64,000 nucleotides of DNA. Origin: Laspinema olomoucense D3b (GTDB lineage Bacteria; Cyanobacteriota; Cyanobacteriia; Cyanobacteriales; Laspinemataceae). The stretch spans positions 94,924 to 158,923 of the forward strand of contig NZ_JAMXFA010000006.1 of NCBI RefSeq assembly GCF_025370785.1, written 5' to 3'. The notes beneath the pieces were generated by a model. It had not been told where the DNA came from. It saw only the letters and a program-made list of their open reading frames with translations, and did no database searches. Position 1 is the stretch's first letter; every line of letters starts with the position of its first letter. A program made the translations under genes and the position numbers. This document shows positions 31,238-40,729 of the stretch, piece after piece.

Positions 31238-31624
31238 TTAAATCCATAACAACGGAACTCCATATACGTCAAATATTTTATCCCGCGTTAAAATCGTTAA
31301 ACCTTCTGCCATAGCCTGAGCAATTAACAGCCGGTCAAATGGATCTTTATGATGAAACGGTAACACCCCAACCTTAAAAATATGAGAAGGAGTCACCCCT
31401 AAAAATGAAATACAATTTTGACTTTGACTCTGATAAATATTTTCTAAGGGGTGATTGAGGGTTAACTTTCATAACTGACTTTTAATCTGAATTTCCCATA
31501 AACTTATAACACTGACCAATTTATCGGTATCGGGTTTTGTTAAAAACTCCACCATGTCCGATGACAACTGTTCGGGCTGACTATCCCACCAAATAAAAGT
31601 ATAAGTATCTAATAAAACTTTCAT
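31238..31624 (-). pseudogene. vapC: VapC-type PIN-domain toxin broken by one nonsense codon
   Basis: The minus strand encodes a complete PIN toxin of 128 codons except for a TGA at codon 52 (31469-31471). Before it: MKVLLDTYTFIWWDSQPEQL with catalytic D6, and WEIQIKSQL with E44. After it, in the same frame: KLTLNHPLENIYQSQ, HHKDPFDRLLIAQAMAEG with the later acidic residues, and VYGVPLLWI before TAA. Family members have a glycine at the stop position (QLGKL), so GGA to TGA is the likely change. The ATG overlaps the antitoxin stop as ATGA. The toxin is presumably inactive unless read through. Confidence 0.88.
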
Positions 31625-31854
31625 ACCCCCCAAAAATCATCAGGTAAAGGCTCATCAAAATCATCACTCATCACCATTGCCCCATAATTTAAGCCGACTT
31701 TCGGTATCATAGGTTGCTGACTGGGCAAGGGCAGCACTTTGGCCAAAGGTACTCCTTCAGAAGTTAATAGGATCTCTGTCTGATTCTGAAGAGCTGTCAA
31801 TAATTCGATTAAGTTCTCCGGTAAGCTAGTAATATCAAAGGTTTTCGGCGACAT
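31621..31854 (-). CDS. vapB: VapB-type antitoxin
   Basis: The product has 77 residues. SEGVPLAKVLPLPSQQ is the typical strand pattern of Phd/AbrB-like cyanobacterial antitoxins that accompany PIN toxins, and the acidic C-terminus SDDFDEPLPDDFW is the toxin-binding tail. It overlaps the toxin gene by 4 bp (ATGA). The antitoxin is intact while its toxin is broken. It marks the right end of the accessory island. Confidence 0.85.
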   Translation of the reverse strand: MSPKTFDITSLPENLIELLTALQNQTEILLTSEGVPLAKVLPLPSQQPMIPKVGLNYGAMVMSDDFDEPLPDDFWGV

Positions 31855-32893
31855 AGTTTCATCTTTGTTAACTTTCCCAGTGTTGTCTAGTATAATGCTA
31901 TTTTTCTAAATTTCACAGTCATAGAACCGGATGATTGTATCCACCGCTTTCTCCTACTGCGCGCCTCCCGGCCTAACTCCCATCGAGTCTGAATACTGAC
32001 AACCCACCTCGTAAGCAGAATATGGTTAGCAAGGAAGTATTTCATTCCCATTGATGAAGTTCCGCACAGCTCAAGTTTGCAAGTCATACCAATTCTCTAA
32101 AATAAATTTACACATCATGTCCGATGCTCCCGAATTTAGCAGGGAGCCAGCGCCGTATCTGTAGTTAATATTAATGGAATTGGTATCAGTTGGTTAGAAG
32201 ACTTCAACCGATCGCCTCTTATACCCGAGGCATATTCCTTTCCTCATTCCCCATTGCCCGGGACTGGATGAACCCAGCCCCCCGAACTTGTGCCATCGGC
32301 CCTGGGACGGGGACCGCAGAAGCTTCTAAAAGGGCCTAGCCCTTGCGGAACAAGGTTTTTGGGCATTTTTCCCCAAATCGCCATCGGGAGGGTTTTTGCG
32401 GGTAAGTTTCATGGTATGGTTTGGATCAGCAAAATCAGCGTACCCAGTCTAAACGACCTACCCATTCTCAAGAGCTAATCATGTCCCTGTTTGTAAGCGT
32501 TTCTCTGTCTAGGTTTCAGCTAACTTGTCCACCCTAAGCGGTGGAAATGCTCTGCAATGGATGCTTAAACCTGGATGGTTAAGGCACGGTGAGAGATGGA
32601 TTAACTAAGTTTGAGCCTAAAATTTATTAGATAAAAATACGATTGACGAGGCGATGGATGCGGGATGGGATGTGATCAGGGGGGTGGAATGGGTAAAGTG
32701 AAGCGACGCTTAGAGAAATTGGGAATTACTGGGTTAATTCCCGGTAACCCTTGGATGGGCGATCGCCTCACTCCCTTCCTTTAAGGGTGATCCAGGGTTG
32801 GGGAGGAACAAAGCGTTAGCTATAATGAACTTCAGCAAACCTTTTCCCCATTTTTGACTCCTGACCGTGAACGCCATTTGAGTAACGAATGTC
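31855..32893. other. 1.04-kb spacer without a confident gene
   Basis: It contains the fold-back element at 32086-32186, HIP1 sites and the prfC leader. A 31-codon frame at 32689-32784 starts with ATG after a G-rich stretch but has no support. No other gene was seen. Confidence 0.5.
32086..32186. repeat. MITE-like fold-back element
   Basis: Perfect 10-bp terminal inverted repeats ATACCAATTC and GAATTGGTAT bound 101 bp with no coding capacity. Ends of this kind are common in small non-autonomous elements of filamentous cyanobacteria. No matching full transposon is in the window. Confidence 0.6.
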
Positions 32894-34534
32894 ATGCAAC
32901 TAGAGATGCAACCTGAACAAATAGAGAGTAATTCACCGGACGATCGCCTCAATTGGGAAGTGAATCGTCGCCGGAATTTTGCCATCATTTCTCACCCTGA
33001 CGCCGGGAAAACCACCCTTACAGAGAAGCTTTTGCTGTATGGAGGGGCAATCCAAGAAGCGGGGGCAGTTAAAGCAAAACGGGCACAACGTAGCGCCACC
33101 TCGGACTGGATGGCAATGGAACAACAGCGGGGTATTTCGATTACGTCCACGGTTCTGCAATTCCAGTATCAAAAACACTTGCTGAACCTGTTAGATACTC
33201 CCGGACACCAAGATTTCAGTGAGGATACTTATCGCACCCTGGCAGCAGCAGATAATGCGGTGATGTTGATTGATGCGGCTAAAGGGTTAGAGACTCAAAC
33301 GCGGAAATTGTTTGAAGTCTGCCGGATGCGGCAACTGCCGATTTTCACCTTCATTAATAAACTCGATCGCCCGAGTTTATCACCTCTGGAGTTGATTGAT
33401 GAAATTGAACAGGAATTAGGGTTAAGTACCTATGTAGTGAACTGGCCGATCGGGACCGGCGATCGCTTCGGGGGAGTGGTGGATCGCCGTCAAAATAAAA
33501 TTCATCTGTTTGAAAAAAGTGCCTCCCACGGTAGCAAGAAAGCGACAGATACAGTCATTTCCCTGGGGGACCCTCGCCTAGAATCCTTGCTGGAAGCAGA
33601 TTTATATCAACAGCTTCAAGACGATTTAGAATTGCTCGAAGGAGTCAGTCCCGAACTGGATTTAGAGGCAATTCATCACGGACAATTAACGCCGGTGTTC
33701 TTTGGTAGCGCAATGAATAACTTCGGGGTAGAGTTATTTTTGGAAGCGTTTTTAGACTATGCGATCGCCCCGGCCCCCCATGACAGTGACCAGGGAGAAA
33801 TTGCACCAACCTATCCCGAATTTTCCGGATTTGTCTTCAAATTGCAGGCGAACATGGACCCTAAACATCGCGATCGCGTCGCCTTTTTGCGGGTCTGTTC
33901 CGGTCAGTTTGAAAAAGACATGGTGGTGACCCATACGCGCACGGGTAAGACGATTCGCCTCTCCCGTCCGCAGAAATTATTTGCCCAGGACCGGGAAACC
34001 GTAGAAGTGGCTTATGCCGGAGATGTAGTAGGATTAAATAACCCGGGCAGCTTTGCGATCGGGGACACAGTTTGTATGGGCAAACCGATTCGCTATCCGG
34101 AAATTCCCTCCTTCTCCCCCGAACTGTTTGCTTTCCTCAAAAATGCTGACCCGACGAAGTATAAAAACTTCAATAAAGGCGTCTTGGAATTGCAAGAAGA
34201 AGGGGCTGTACAAATCCTTAACTCCACCGATGAAAGTAAACGGGACCCTATTTTAGCTGCCGTTGGACAACTCCAATTTGAAGTCGTGCAATTCCGGTTA
34301 AGTAATGAGTATGGCGTAGAAACTCGCCTCGAAATCTTACCCTATTCCGTCGCACGATGGGTGGTTGGGGGTTGGGAAACCTTGGAGAAAGTCGGTCGCC
34401 TCTTCAATACTTTTATAGCAAAAGACCGATGGGACCGTCCGGTTTTATTGTTTAATAATCAGTGGAATTTGGACCAAAACTTGGCGGATCATCCCGAACT
34501 CAAAGTCAGCCCGATCGCCCTTCCTCCTTCCTAA
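32894..34534 (+). CDS. prfC: Peptide chain release factor 3
   Basis: The protein has 546 residues, full length. RF3 is a translational GTPase that recycles RF1/RF2 from the ribosome after termination. The G motifs are G1 [13 protein letters not shown], the switch region [19 protein letters not shown]3 [10 protein letters not shown] and G4 NKLD. The domain II/III segments are complete to the C-terminus. The start [11 protein letters not shown] places 30 residues before the G domain, as in cyanobacterial RF3. M5 is an alternative. It precedes the Rubisco activase gene on the same strand, with a 9-bp hairpin between them. Confidence 0.97.
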   Translation: MQLEMQPEQIESNSPDDRLNWEVNRRRNFAIISHPDAGKTTLTEKLLLYGGAIQEAGAVKAKRAQRSATSDWMAMEQQRGISITSTVLQFQYQKHLLNLLDTPGHQDFSEDTYRTLAAADNAVMLIDAAKGLETQTRKLFEVCRMRQLPIFTFINKLDRPSLSPLELIDEIEQELGLSTYVVNWPIGTGDRFGGVVDRRQNKIHLFEKSASHGSKKATDTVISLGDPRLESLLEADLYQQLQDDLELLEGVSPELDLEAIHHGQLTPVFFGSAMNNFGVELFLEAFLDYAIAPAPHDSDQGEIAPTYPEFSGFVFKLQANMDPKHRDRVAFLRVCSGQFEKDMVVTHTRTGKTIRLSRPQKLFAQDRETVEVAYAGDVVGLNNPGSFAIGDTVCMGKPIRYPEIPSFSPELFAFLKNADPTKYKNFNKGVLELQEEGAVQILNSTDESKRDPILAAVGQLQFEVVQFRLSNEYGVETRLEILPYSVARWVVGGWETLEKVGRLFNTFIAKDRWDRPVLLFNNQWNLDQNLADHPELKVSPIALPPS

Positions 34535-34563
34535 TTATTTCCCGGGGTTGTAAAATTTTAAAT

Positions 34564-34605
34564 AGTGCGTCAACTCATCAAGGCATGGCTTGGCGCTGAC
34601 GCACT
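34564..34605 (+). terminator. Hairpin between prfC and rca
   Basis: AGTGCGTCA and TGACGCACT form a perfect 9-bp stem, 30 bp after the prfC stop and 37 bp before the rca start. It lacks an immediate U-tract; T-rich sequence follows about 13 bp later. Confidence 0.5.
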
Positions 34606-34641
34606 TTACTCCTGTGTTTTTGTACTGATTAATAGAACTTC

Positions 34642-35949
34642 ATGACTTACTACATCGCCCCGAAATTTCTGAATAAACTTGCGGTTCATATTACCAAAAA
34701 TTTTCTGGATTTACCGGGCATTAACGCCCCGCTAATTTTAGGGATTCATGGTCACAAGGGAGAAGGAAAATCCTTCCAATGTGAATTGGTTTTTAAACGG
34801 ATGAAAGTCCAAGCGATTCATCTATCCGCTGGGGAATTAGAAAGCCCGGATGCGGGAGACCCCTCTAGGTTGGTGCGCTTTCGGTATCGAGAAGCAGCGG
34901 ATATTATTAGCAAACATGGCAAATTAGCCGTGTTAATGATTAATGATATTGATGCCGGGGCGGGACGAGTGGATAGCGGAACCCAGTACACCGTTAATAC
35001 GCAATTAGTCAATGCTACATTGATGAATATTGCCGATAATCCTACTAATGTTCAACTTCCTGGTAGCTACGATAGTGAACCCTTGCCTCGGGTGCCCATT
35101 ATTGTGACGGGGAATGACTTTGGGACGCTGTATGCCCCCTTGGTTCGCGATGGACGCATGGACAAATTCTATTGGGAACCGAGTCGAGAGGACCGACTAG
35201 AAATTGTCAATGGAATTTTTACCCCCGATGGACTAAGCCGAGCGCAAATTGAACAACTGGTATCTAAATTTGAAGGGCAATCGATTGACTTTTTTAGTGC
35301 TTTACGAGCCAGTATTTACGATGAGCAAATTTTGGCTTTTATTGAACAAACTGGATTTGACAAAATTGGCCTAAAAGTTGCTAACAGCAGCGAAAAGCAT
35401 AGCTTTATTAAACCCGACTTCCGTCTGGAACACTTGATGGAAAAAGGGGAACAAATGGTGAAGGAACAGCAACATATTCAAGAGTTGCGATTGGTGGCTG
35501 CTTATAACCGTTCTTTGGCGGAAAGTAACACGGCACAACGCTTTGGATTTATGCCGGGACAACCGCCTGCCTCGGGGAATGGAATCCGGCAGGAAAATCC
35601 GGGTTCTAATGCTCCAACGACGGGATCCACTGCTTCTCCCTCTGGGGAGGTGTCTCGTCCCCAAAACAAACCTTCATCTGCTACTGCCACCTTAGACTCG
35701 GATGCGGTGCAACAAATCCGACAGTTACTGTCACAAGGTTATCCCATTGGCATCGAACACGTCGATCGCCGTCGGTTCCGAACCGGGTCCTGGCAAAGTT
35801 GCGGATGCATTCAAACCGGAAATGAATCCGAGGCGATCGCCGCCTTAAAATCCTGTTTAGGGAACTATGCCGGGGAATATGTTCGCCTATTTGGAATTGA
35901 TGGAAATAAGCGCCGAGTGATGGAAACTATCATCCAACGTCCTGATTAG
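34642..35949 (+). CDS. rca: Rubisco activase with Rubisco-small-subunit-like (SSUL) domain
   Basis: The protein has 435 residues. Residues about 1-290 are an AAA+ ATPase close to plant activase: Walker A GHKGEGKSF, Walker B LMINDIDAGAG, and RVPIIVTGNDFGTLYAPLVRDGRMDKFYW. A Pro/Ser/Thr-rich linker (about 300-345) leads to an SSUL domain (about 350-435) containing GYPIGIEHVDRRRFRTGSW and two cysteines in SCGC. In cyanobacteria this domain binds Rubisco and brings the activase into carboxysomes. The AAA+ core remodels inhibited Rubisco using ATP. The Rubisco genes themselves are not in this window. Confidence 0.95.
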   Translation: MTYYIAPKFLNKLAVHITKNFLDLPGINAPLILGIHGHKGEGKSFQCELVFKRMKVQAIHLSAGELESPDAGDPSRLVRFRYREAADIISKHGKLAVLMINDIDAGAGRVDSGTQYTVNTQLVNATLMNIADNPTNVQLPGSYDSEPLPRVPIIVTGNDFGTLYAPLVRDGRMDKFYWEPSREDRLEIVNGIFTPDGLSRAQIEQLVSKFEGQSIDFFSALRASIYDEQILAFIEQTGFDKIGLKVANSSEKHSFIKPDFRLEHLMEKGEQMVKEQQHIQELRLVAAYNRSLAESNTAQRFGFMPGQPPASGNGIRQENPGSNAPTTGSTASPSGEVSRPQNKPSSATATLDSDAVQQIRQLLSQGYPIGIEHVDRRRFRTGSWQSCGCIQTGNESEAIAALKSCLGNYAGEYVRLFGIDGNKRRVMETIIQRPD

Positions 35950-35969
35950 TCAGGGATTTATAGACAACA

Positions 35970-36005
35970 TTGCTCCAATCTATTAAAAAGGATAGATTGG
36001 AGCAA
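35970..36005 (+). terminator. Terminator hairpin after rca
   Basis: TTGCTCCAATCTAT and ATAGATTGGAGCAA form a perfect 14-bp stem with an 8-nt loop, 20 bp past the rca stop, followed by TTT. Confidence 0.7.
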
Positions 36006-36281
36006 TTTAGGGTAACATTGATTCCGGTTAGGCGTCGGTCCCCCTTTAGCCGTTGCCAATTTAAGGAGGGTAGCAGCTACAAATAAATATGTATAATATC
36101 TATTTTGGGCTCAGCATCTGCGGTTTGAATTTTCCCTTACCTTAATCGGCCTTTTTCTCACCTACATCGGGAGGGGATGGCAGTGATGTTCAGATTATGC
36201 AGGGTTTTCAAAAAAAGTGCTAACGTTACCCCTCTCGGGTTATTTCTATACTCTATTTTATCGTGCGGAATGTGCGTTTCA

Positions 36282-36330
36282 ATCAAAAACAGTAAGGACA
36301 GGGCGCTGCCATGTTCTTACTGTTTTTGAT
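36282..36330 (-). terminator. Terminator hairpin after the FAD oxidoreductase gene
   Basis: ATCAAAAACAGTAAG and CTTACTGTTTTTGAT form a perfect 15-bp stem around a 19-nt loop, starting 14 bp past the stop. The T-run lies in the descending stem. Confidence 0.65.
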
Positions 36331-36344
36331 AAGAGTTAATTTGA

Positions 36345-37907
36345 TTAGGCGATCGCTGATTCAAATTGTTGCAATTGAGCAATATCCGGGGCCGAACTTT
36401 TTCCAAAAATGGGTGGTAATTCCCCTACCTTAACCAGAACTGCCCGCACCTCTTGATTAGAAATATCCGCTAAGGTTCGATTAGTTAACAGGGCCAGGGT
36501 TGCCGCAATGCCTAACCCATGACCCACTGCTGCATTGTATTCCACAATTCTTCCCGCTGCTGAAGCAAATCCTTCAAATCCGGAGGCGGGACTGACAACG
36601 GCTAAATTCCGCACCGATTTCAGTTGCGCGTGACGGATGCCGACATTAAAAATAGGCTTACTAAACATCGTGCTGAGGAACCCATTTGCTCGGGCTTTAT
36701 CGCCAATGCCAGGAATTCCACCGCGTACATCAAAATGATAGGCAAAGGTTGCCAATGCTTCCTGTTTAGGAACACCACCGGCTAACATTTTCGCACCACT
36801 TAAAGGCTCGATCGCCTCGGTGATATTTCCCGCGTGTCGAATGTACAATTCCGAGGCAGGGGTTACCTTTTTTGCCCCAATACTCTTAAACCATTGTTCG
36901 ACAAATTTCATTTCCGCCAGCATTGCCGGAGTGGGTTTCCCGCCATTGTTGGCTAGGGTTTCCGCTTCGCTGCCGGTAACCGCAATCATTAACGCATTCC
37001 AGGAAAGGCGATCGCCGGATAAAATCGCCACATTTCCTCGGTCTAAAATTGCTCCACTGTCATACAGGGATAACTTTTTACCTCGGAAGGAATGATAGGC
37101 GATCGATAACGCATTACAGCGAATATCAATATAATCTTTCCCTGCCCACAAGGTTTTTAAATTCCCGTGGGAATCCACCAACTCCTGCCGAAGTTCCTCC
37201 GCTTTACCCGGGTCAAATCCTGCGGCAGACTTGAGGAAATTTTGGGCTTCCGTATCCGCTAAATTTCTGAATCGTTTCAGATAGGCTAATTCTATCTCTT
37301 TCAGGCGCTGAATGCTCAAACCTTCCGTTTCAAACACCAACGTCACCGGCAGTTCAGAATCTGGTAATCCAAAGGTCCCGAATCCTTGAGACTTTTTCGC
37401 TCCTGCCGCTTGTGCGAGTTCCGCATTTACGGTAGAATCAATAAATTGTTGGGCTGTATAAGTTTCACCGCGACTGGTGAGAATACTGGTCAAATTTTGA
37501 CCGGATTTAACCACGGATGCGATTTTGACCTCACTGAGAATTGCCACCCCGGCTTCCCGGAGCATCTCTTTCAAAGCGCGATCGCCCTTTTGAGGGTCAA
37601 GAGCAATTTGCACCACCCCCGCCCGTTTTAAAAACTCCTGATACAGGGCAGAAGGGGCACCAAATGTATCGAGATTCAGGGAAGTTTGAAGGGGGCGATC
37701 CACTTGTGAGCGATCGAGATAAGATAATTTCCCTCGGATTAAATGTCCGCCAATCCCTTCCCCGGCATTTGCCTTAGACATTAACAGCATCTTAGGATAT
37801 TTTTGGGTCTGACGGCGATACTCTCTGGCTGCTGCTACCATCGCTAAAACCCCGGGTACTTCATCTCCAAATCCGATGATATCGTAAGACCGTTCTTCTC
37901 TATTCAT
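36345..37907 (-). CDS. FAD-dependent oxidoreductase
   Basis: The protein has 520 residues from MNREERSYDIIGFG. This start is preferred to one 29 codons upstream because the nucleotide-binding strand (YDIIGFGDEVPGVLAMVAAARE) begins here, with GAGAG about 10 nt before. The glycine pattern and the later segments (GETYTAQQFIDSTVNAELAQ; AVVSPASGFEGFASAAGRIVEYNAAVGHGLGIAAT) match the PF12831-type FAD oxidoreductases, in which the C-terminal block closes the FAD site. The substrate is unknown. It lies alone, convergent with rca. Confidence 0.8.
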   Translation of the reverse strand: MNREERSYDIIGFGDEVPGVLAMVAAAREYRRQTQKYPKMLLMSKANAGEGIGGHLIRGKLSYLDRSQVDRPLQTSLNLDTFGAPSALYQEFLKRAGVVQIALDPQKGDRALKEMLREAGVAILSEVKIASVVKSGQNLTSILTSRGETYTAQQFIDSTVNAELAQAAGAKKSQGFGTFGLPDSELPVTLVFETEGLSIQRLKEIELAYLKRFRNLADTEAQNFLKSAAGFDPGKAEELRQELVDSHGNLKTLWAGKDYIDIRCNALSIAYHSFRGKKLSLYDSGAILDRGNVAILSGDRLSWNALMIAVTGSEAETLANNGGKPTPAMLAEMKFVEQWFKSIGAKKVTPASELYIRHAGNITEAIEPLSGAKMLAGGVPKQEALATFAYHFDVRGGIPGIGDKARANGFLSTMFSKPIFNVGIRHAQLKSVRNLAVVSPASGFEGFASAAGRIVEYNAAVGHGLGIAATLALLTNRTLADISNQEVRAVLVKVGELPPIFGKSSAPDIAQLQQFESAIA

Positions 37908-38207
37908 AATGTACGCTCTCGATCGCAAAGATTGGTAAACGCCGGTACTAACCCGACAGAGATTATTCCCTATACCTTTGCTAATGCCCTCCATCCGGAG
38001 GCATAGAACTCGAAGACAATTCCTAAATTCAACCTCACGACTGGGTGTGGTTCTTCCCCATCAGTTCAACCTCCCGACTTGCTGCGGTTATTCCCTCCCA
38101 AACCCTATCCTCACCCGACTAAAACCCCACAATCATAACCCTCACCGCCAATGTGACCCCAAATTTCGCTAAAGTTAAAAGCAGTAACCCCTTTAGGAGA
38201 TTTCAGG

Positions 38208-38891
38208 ATGTCAGCTCAACTCCTCCTTGTCGATGATGAACCCGGATTACGGGAAGCAGTGCAAGCCTATCTGGAAGATGAAGGGTTTTCCGTTCAGGTG
38301 GCGAGTAATGCCAATGATGGATGGGATTTGCTGCAACAGCAACATCCAGATTTAGTGATTACGGACTTGATGATGCCTCAAGTCGATGGATTTGAATTTC
38401 TCAAACGGATGAGAGAAGACCCTCGGTTTAAAGTGATGCCAGTGGTTTTTTTAACCGCTAGAGGGATGACGGGCGATCGCATCCAAGGCTATCAAGCCGG
38501 TTGTGATGCCTACCTCTCCAAACCGTTTGACCCCGATGAATTAGTGGCGATCGTCCGCAACTTGTTAGATCGTCGCGCCGCTGCCAGTGGAGAGGGAGAA
38601 GCCCCGGATTTAGCTTCCTTAGCCCGAGAAATTGGGGAAATTAAGTCCATGTTATCGGGTCGTCATTCCATTGCCCAAACCCCACCCCCCATCAAAATTG
38701 ACCTCACCCCTCGCGAACAAAGTGTTTTGGATTTAGTGGCTAAGGGACTGATGAACAAGGAAATCGCCCGAAATCTCGATACCAGCGTTCGCAACGTTGA
38801 AAAATATGTCAGCCGCTTATTTAGCAAAACCGGCACCAACAGCCGGACTGAGTTAGTGCGTTATGCCCTTGAACATGGTCTTACAGAATAA
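38208..38891 (+). CDS. NarL/LuxR-type response regulator, Rre1/Ycf29-like
   Basis: The protein has 227 residues. Residues 1-122 are a receiver domain: acidic DD at 9-10, phospho-acceptor D53 (ITDLMMP), T83 (FLTARG) and K105 (LSKPFDPDEL). Residues about 160-222 are a LuxR/GerE HTH (LTPREQSVLDLVAKGLMNKE, SVRNVEKYVSRLFSKTG). The overall shape resembles the cyanobacterial Rre1/Ycf29 regulators that control stress genes, but orthology is judged from memory only. No histidine kinase gene is adjacent. AGGAG lies just before the start. A 7-bp hairpin (38911-38939) lies downstream. Confidence 0.88.
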   Translation: MSAQLLLVDDEPGLREAVQAYLEDEGFSVQVASNANDGWDLLQQQHPDLVITDLMMPQVDGFEFLKRMREDPRFKVMPVVFLTARGMTGDRIQGYQAGCDAYLSKPFDPDELVAIVRNLLDRRAAASGEGEAPDLASLAREIGEIKSMLSGRHSIAQTPPPIKIDLTPREQSVLDLVAKGLMNKEIARNLDTSVRNVEKYVSRLFSKTGTNSRTELVRYALEHGLTE

Positions 38892-39073
38892 GGGGATAAG
38901 GCTCGTTGCGGGTGATTGACTTCAACCCAGGGAATCACCATCCGCGATCGGCAAATGATTAAGAAAAGTTACATTTGTTTAAAAATTGGTCATAATTTCT
39001 CATTTTGCAGAAAATTTTTGCTAAGGTTTGACCCACTACTTCAACAAACAATAAGAAAAAAGACCTAAAACTT

Positions 39074-39187
39074 ATGAAAGTTGCAAAAATTTCCTCACCT
39101 CTCGGGCAAGTCTTAATGATGGCCGCGTTAATGATTTTGATGAGTTTGGGGACAATGACCGTTGTCGTCCTAGCCGGTGGGTTCTGA
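39074..39187 (+). CDS. Candidate 37-residue membrane protein
   Basis: The frame reads MKVAKISSPLGQVLMM, then a continuous hydrophobic helix rich in Met, Leu and Val, ending LAGGF. One transmembrane segment (about residues 12-34) fills nearly the whole protein. I do not recognise it as any of the small photosystem or cytochrome subunits. The spacer upstream is AT-rich, and no good ribosome site is visible. It lies 47 bp from the 3' end of the convergent PHP gene. Support is composition only. Confidence 0.45.
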   Translation: MKVAKISSPLGQVLMMAALMILMSLGTMTVVVLAGGF

Positions 39188-39233
39188 GGCAGAGAAAATG
39201 AGGTTCCTCTGCCTGGGTCCTGCCATGTTTGGA

Positions 39234-39977
39234 TCACAGACGTAACAGTAAATTAGAGCCGTGGGTGTCGGTGCCACAGGTATGGAATAAGCCATAAGTG
39301 GCACCTAACTCATGAACTTTGGCGGTTTGCTTGGGACTGGGTTTCCAGGGGTTAGGGTTGTTGTAGGCATAATAGGTTTCGATACCATCAATGCCCAAAT
39401 AAGCGGCCTCCGGAATCAGGTCCTCGGGCGATCGCTTGGCATACCGCGCCGGGTGAGCCAAAACCGCCAATCCTCCCGCAGCTTGAATGGCATGAATCAC
39501 TTCAGAGGCTTGATAAGCAGGACCTTTGACCGTGTGACCTTCCAGATAGGGTTGCATCCGAGGATGTTCTGGATTAAAGGCATAGGCCAAAATATGAACC
39601 TCCGCATCCAGGAGACAGGCATTAATTTCGACCCCGGTCCAGAGTTGGGGGGGTTGAGGCAGTTCAGCAACGGTTCTGTCGCTTTGATATAAATTGGAGT
39701 GGTCGAGCCACCATTCATCCAACCAGCGTTGGGCAGCGTAGTAACCTCCCACACTGTGATGATCCGTAATCGCCAGCCCTTTGAGACCAATGCGGATAGC
39801 TTGTTCCATAACTTCTTCTGGGCGTAACTTGCCATCAGAACAGACGGTATGGAGATGAAAATTATAAGCAGTCGGGCAACTATCAGGGTTGATCGACTGA
39901 AACACACGACCTAGCGCCGCTTTGTTCTGTGCAGCGGGCTGAGTTGAAATAGACTGTTCAGAGACAGAGAGCGTCAT
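39234..39977 (-). CDS. PHP-domain metal-dependent phosphoesterase
   Basis: The protein has 247 residues from MTLSVSEQ, a start supported by GAGGTAG directly upstream; an ATG 24 codons earlier has no such site. PHP motifs are in order: NFHLHTVCSDGKLRPEE (motif I), LAITDHHSVGG (motif II), VEINACLLDAEVHILAYAF, VLAHPARY and GTDTHGSN. This fits a PHP phosphoesterase of the TrpH/YciV type, which acts on small nucleotides or RNA 5' ends in E. coli. The substrate here is unknown. Confidence 0.88.
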   Translation of the reverse strand: MTLSVSEQSISTQPAAQNKAALGRVFQSINPDSCPTAYNFHLHTVCSDGKLRPEEVMEQAIRIGLKGLAITDHHSVGGYYAAQRWLDEWWLDHSNLYQSDRTVAELPQPPQLWTGVEINACLLDAEVHILAYAFNPEHPRMQPYLEGHTVKGPAYQASEVIHAIQAAGGLAVLAHPARYAKRSPEDLIPEAAYLGIDGIETYYAYNNPNPWKPSPKQTAKVHELGATYGLFHTCGTDTHGSNLLLRL

Positions 39978-40624
39978 AACTACCTCATAAATTTGCGAGT
40001 GTTCGGGTTGAAGATCAACACACCCTGAAAAGGCCAGGGTTGACGGCAAAACGTCACCTTCGGTCGTTCATCTCGACGTCGGCATCAAGGGTCCGCGATC
40101 GGAAGGGAAGGGCGATAGAGTCCTCAACCCGTAGCACTCGCATCGAACGTTTGGAATTTAGAAGTCGATCTTGACGAGTGCGAGAATTTTCTTTACATAT
40201 TTTAACAGTCTCAATCCAGTCATCACGACAAAAGTTAAAAAATGATTAAATCTAAATTGAATCAGGGCTATGAACAATCCATAATTAACAAGGGGTGATT
40301 GATGAAAGGGGAAATATTCAACCCGCAGCAGCCCGCTTAGGGAACTCCAAAAAATAAAATACCCAAAAAACCCGCAGCGTCCAGCCCGGAGGCTACACGA
40401 ACGTAGACGCGCTAGCGGCTTCCCGAAGGGTAGCCCGCGAAGGCGGGCTAAAAGAGCCTTGTTAAGTGTGATCGCATCCCATTTGAAGAATTTATTTGTT
40501 GGAAAACCCTTAGAGATTTCCCATCAGTATAAATTCACGGGAGAAGAAAGTGGGTTTCTGGCCCTAATTTGTGGCGAATGGGCATAACTTTACGCAAGAA
40601 ACCCGGTTGTCTTCCCGCTGTACC
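39978..40624. other. Spacer between the PHP gene and the IS element
   Basis: No gene. It includes a G/C-rich dispersed repeat at about 40375-40452 (with TAGCCCGCGAAGGCGGGCTA, a perfect-arm hairpin) and a decayed copy of the GAAACCCGG hairpin repeat near 40550-40610, into or next to which the insertion sequence has landed. Confidence 0.6.
40375..40452. repeat. Dispersed G/C-rich palindromic repeat
   Basis: It contains GGAGGCTAC, CGCGCTAGCGGCTTCCCGAA and the hairpin TAGCCCGCGAAGGCGGGCTA. The last part resembles the TAGCCCGCGCAGGCGGGC core of the 60-bp units near 44.2 kb. Confidence 0.55.
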
Positions 40625-40729
40625 TAGTGCAGGTGTGCAAAAGAAGATAATCAGCTATAATGAGATGAAGAGGCAGAGGGACCCCTATCAGGGCCCTCGC
40701 CTCACGCTTCTATCTGGACGTAATCAATC

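Larger units (their letters stand above)
35950..36344. other. Convergent spacer with two strong hairpins
   Basis: About 395 bp between the convergent rca and FAD-oxidoreductase genes hold two perfect-stem hairpins (35970-36005 and 36282-36330), one near each gene end. No gene is seen between them. Confidence 0.7.

Noticed and set aside
32689-32784. 31-codon frame MGKVKRRLEKLG...
   Set aside because: Basic and start-like, but very short, in a spacer, and without any known relative or clear ribosome site.
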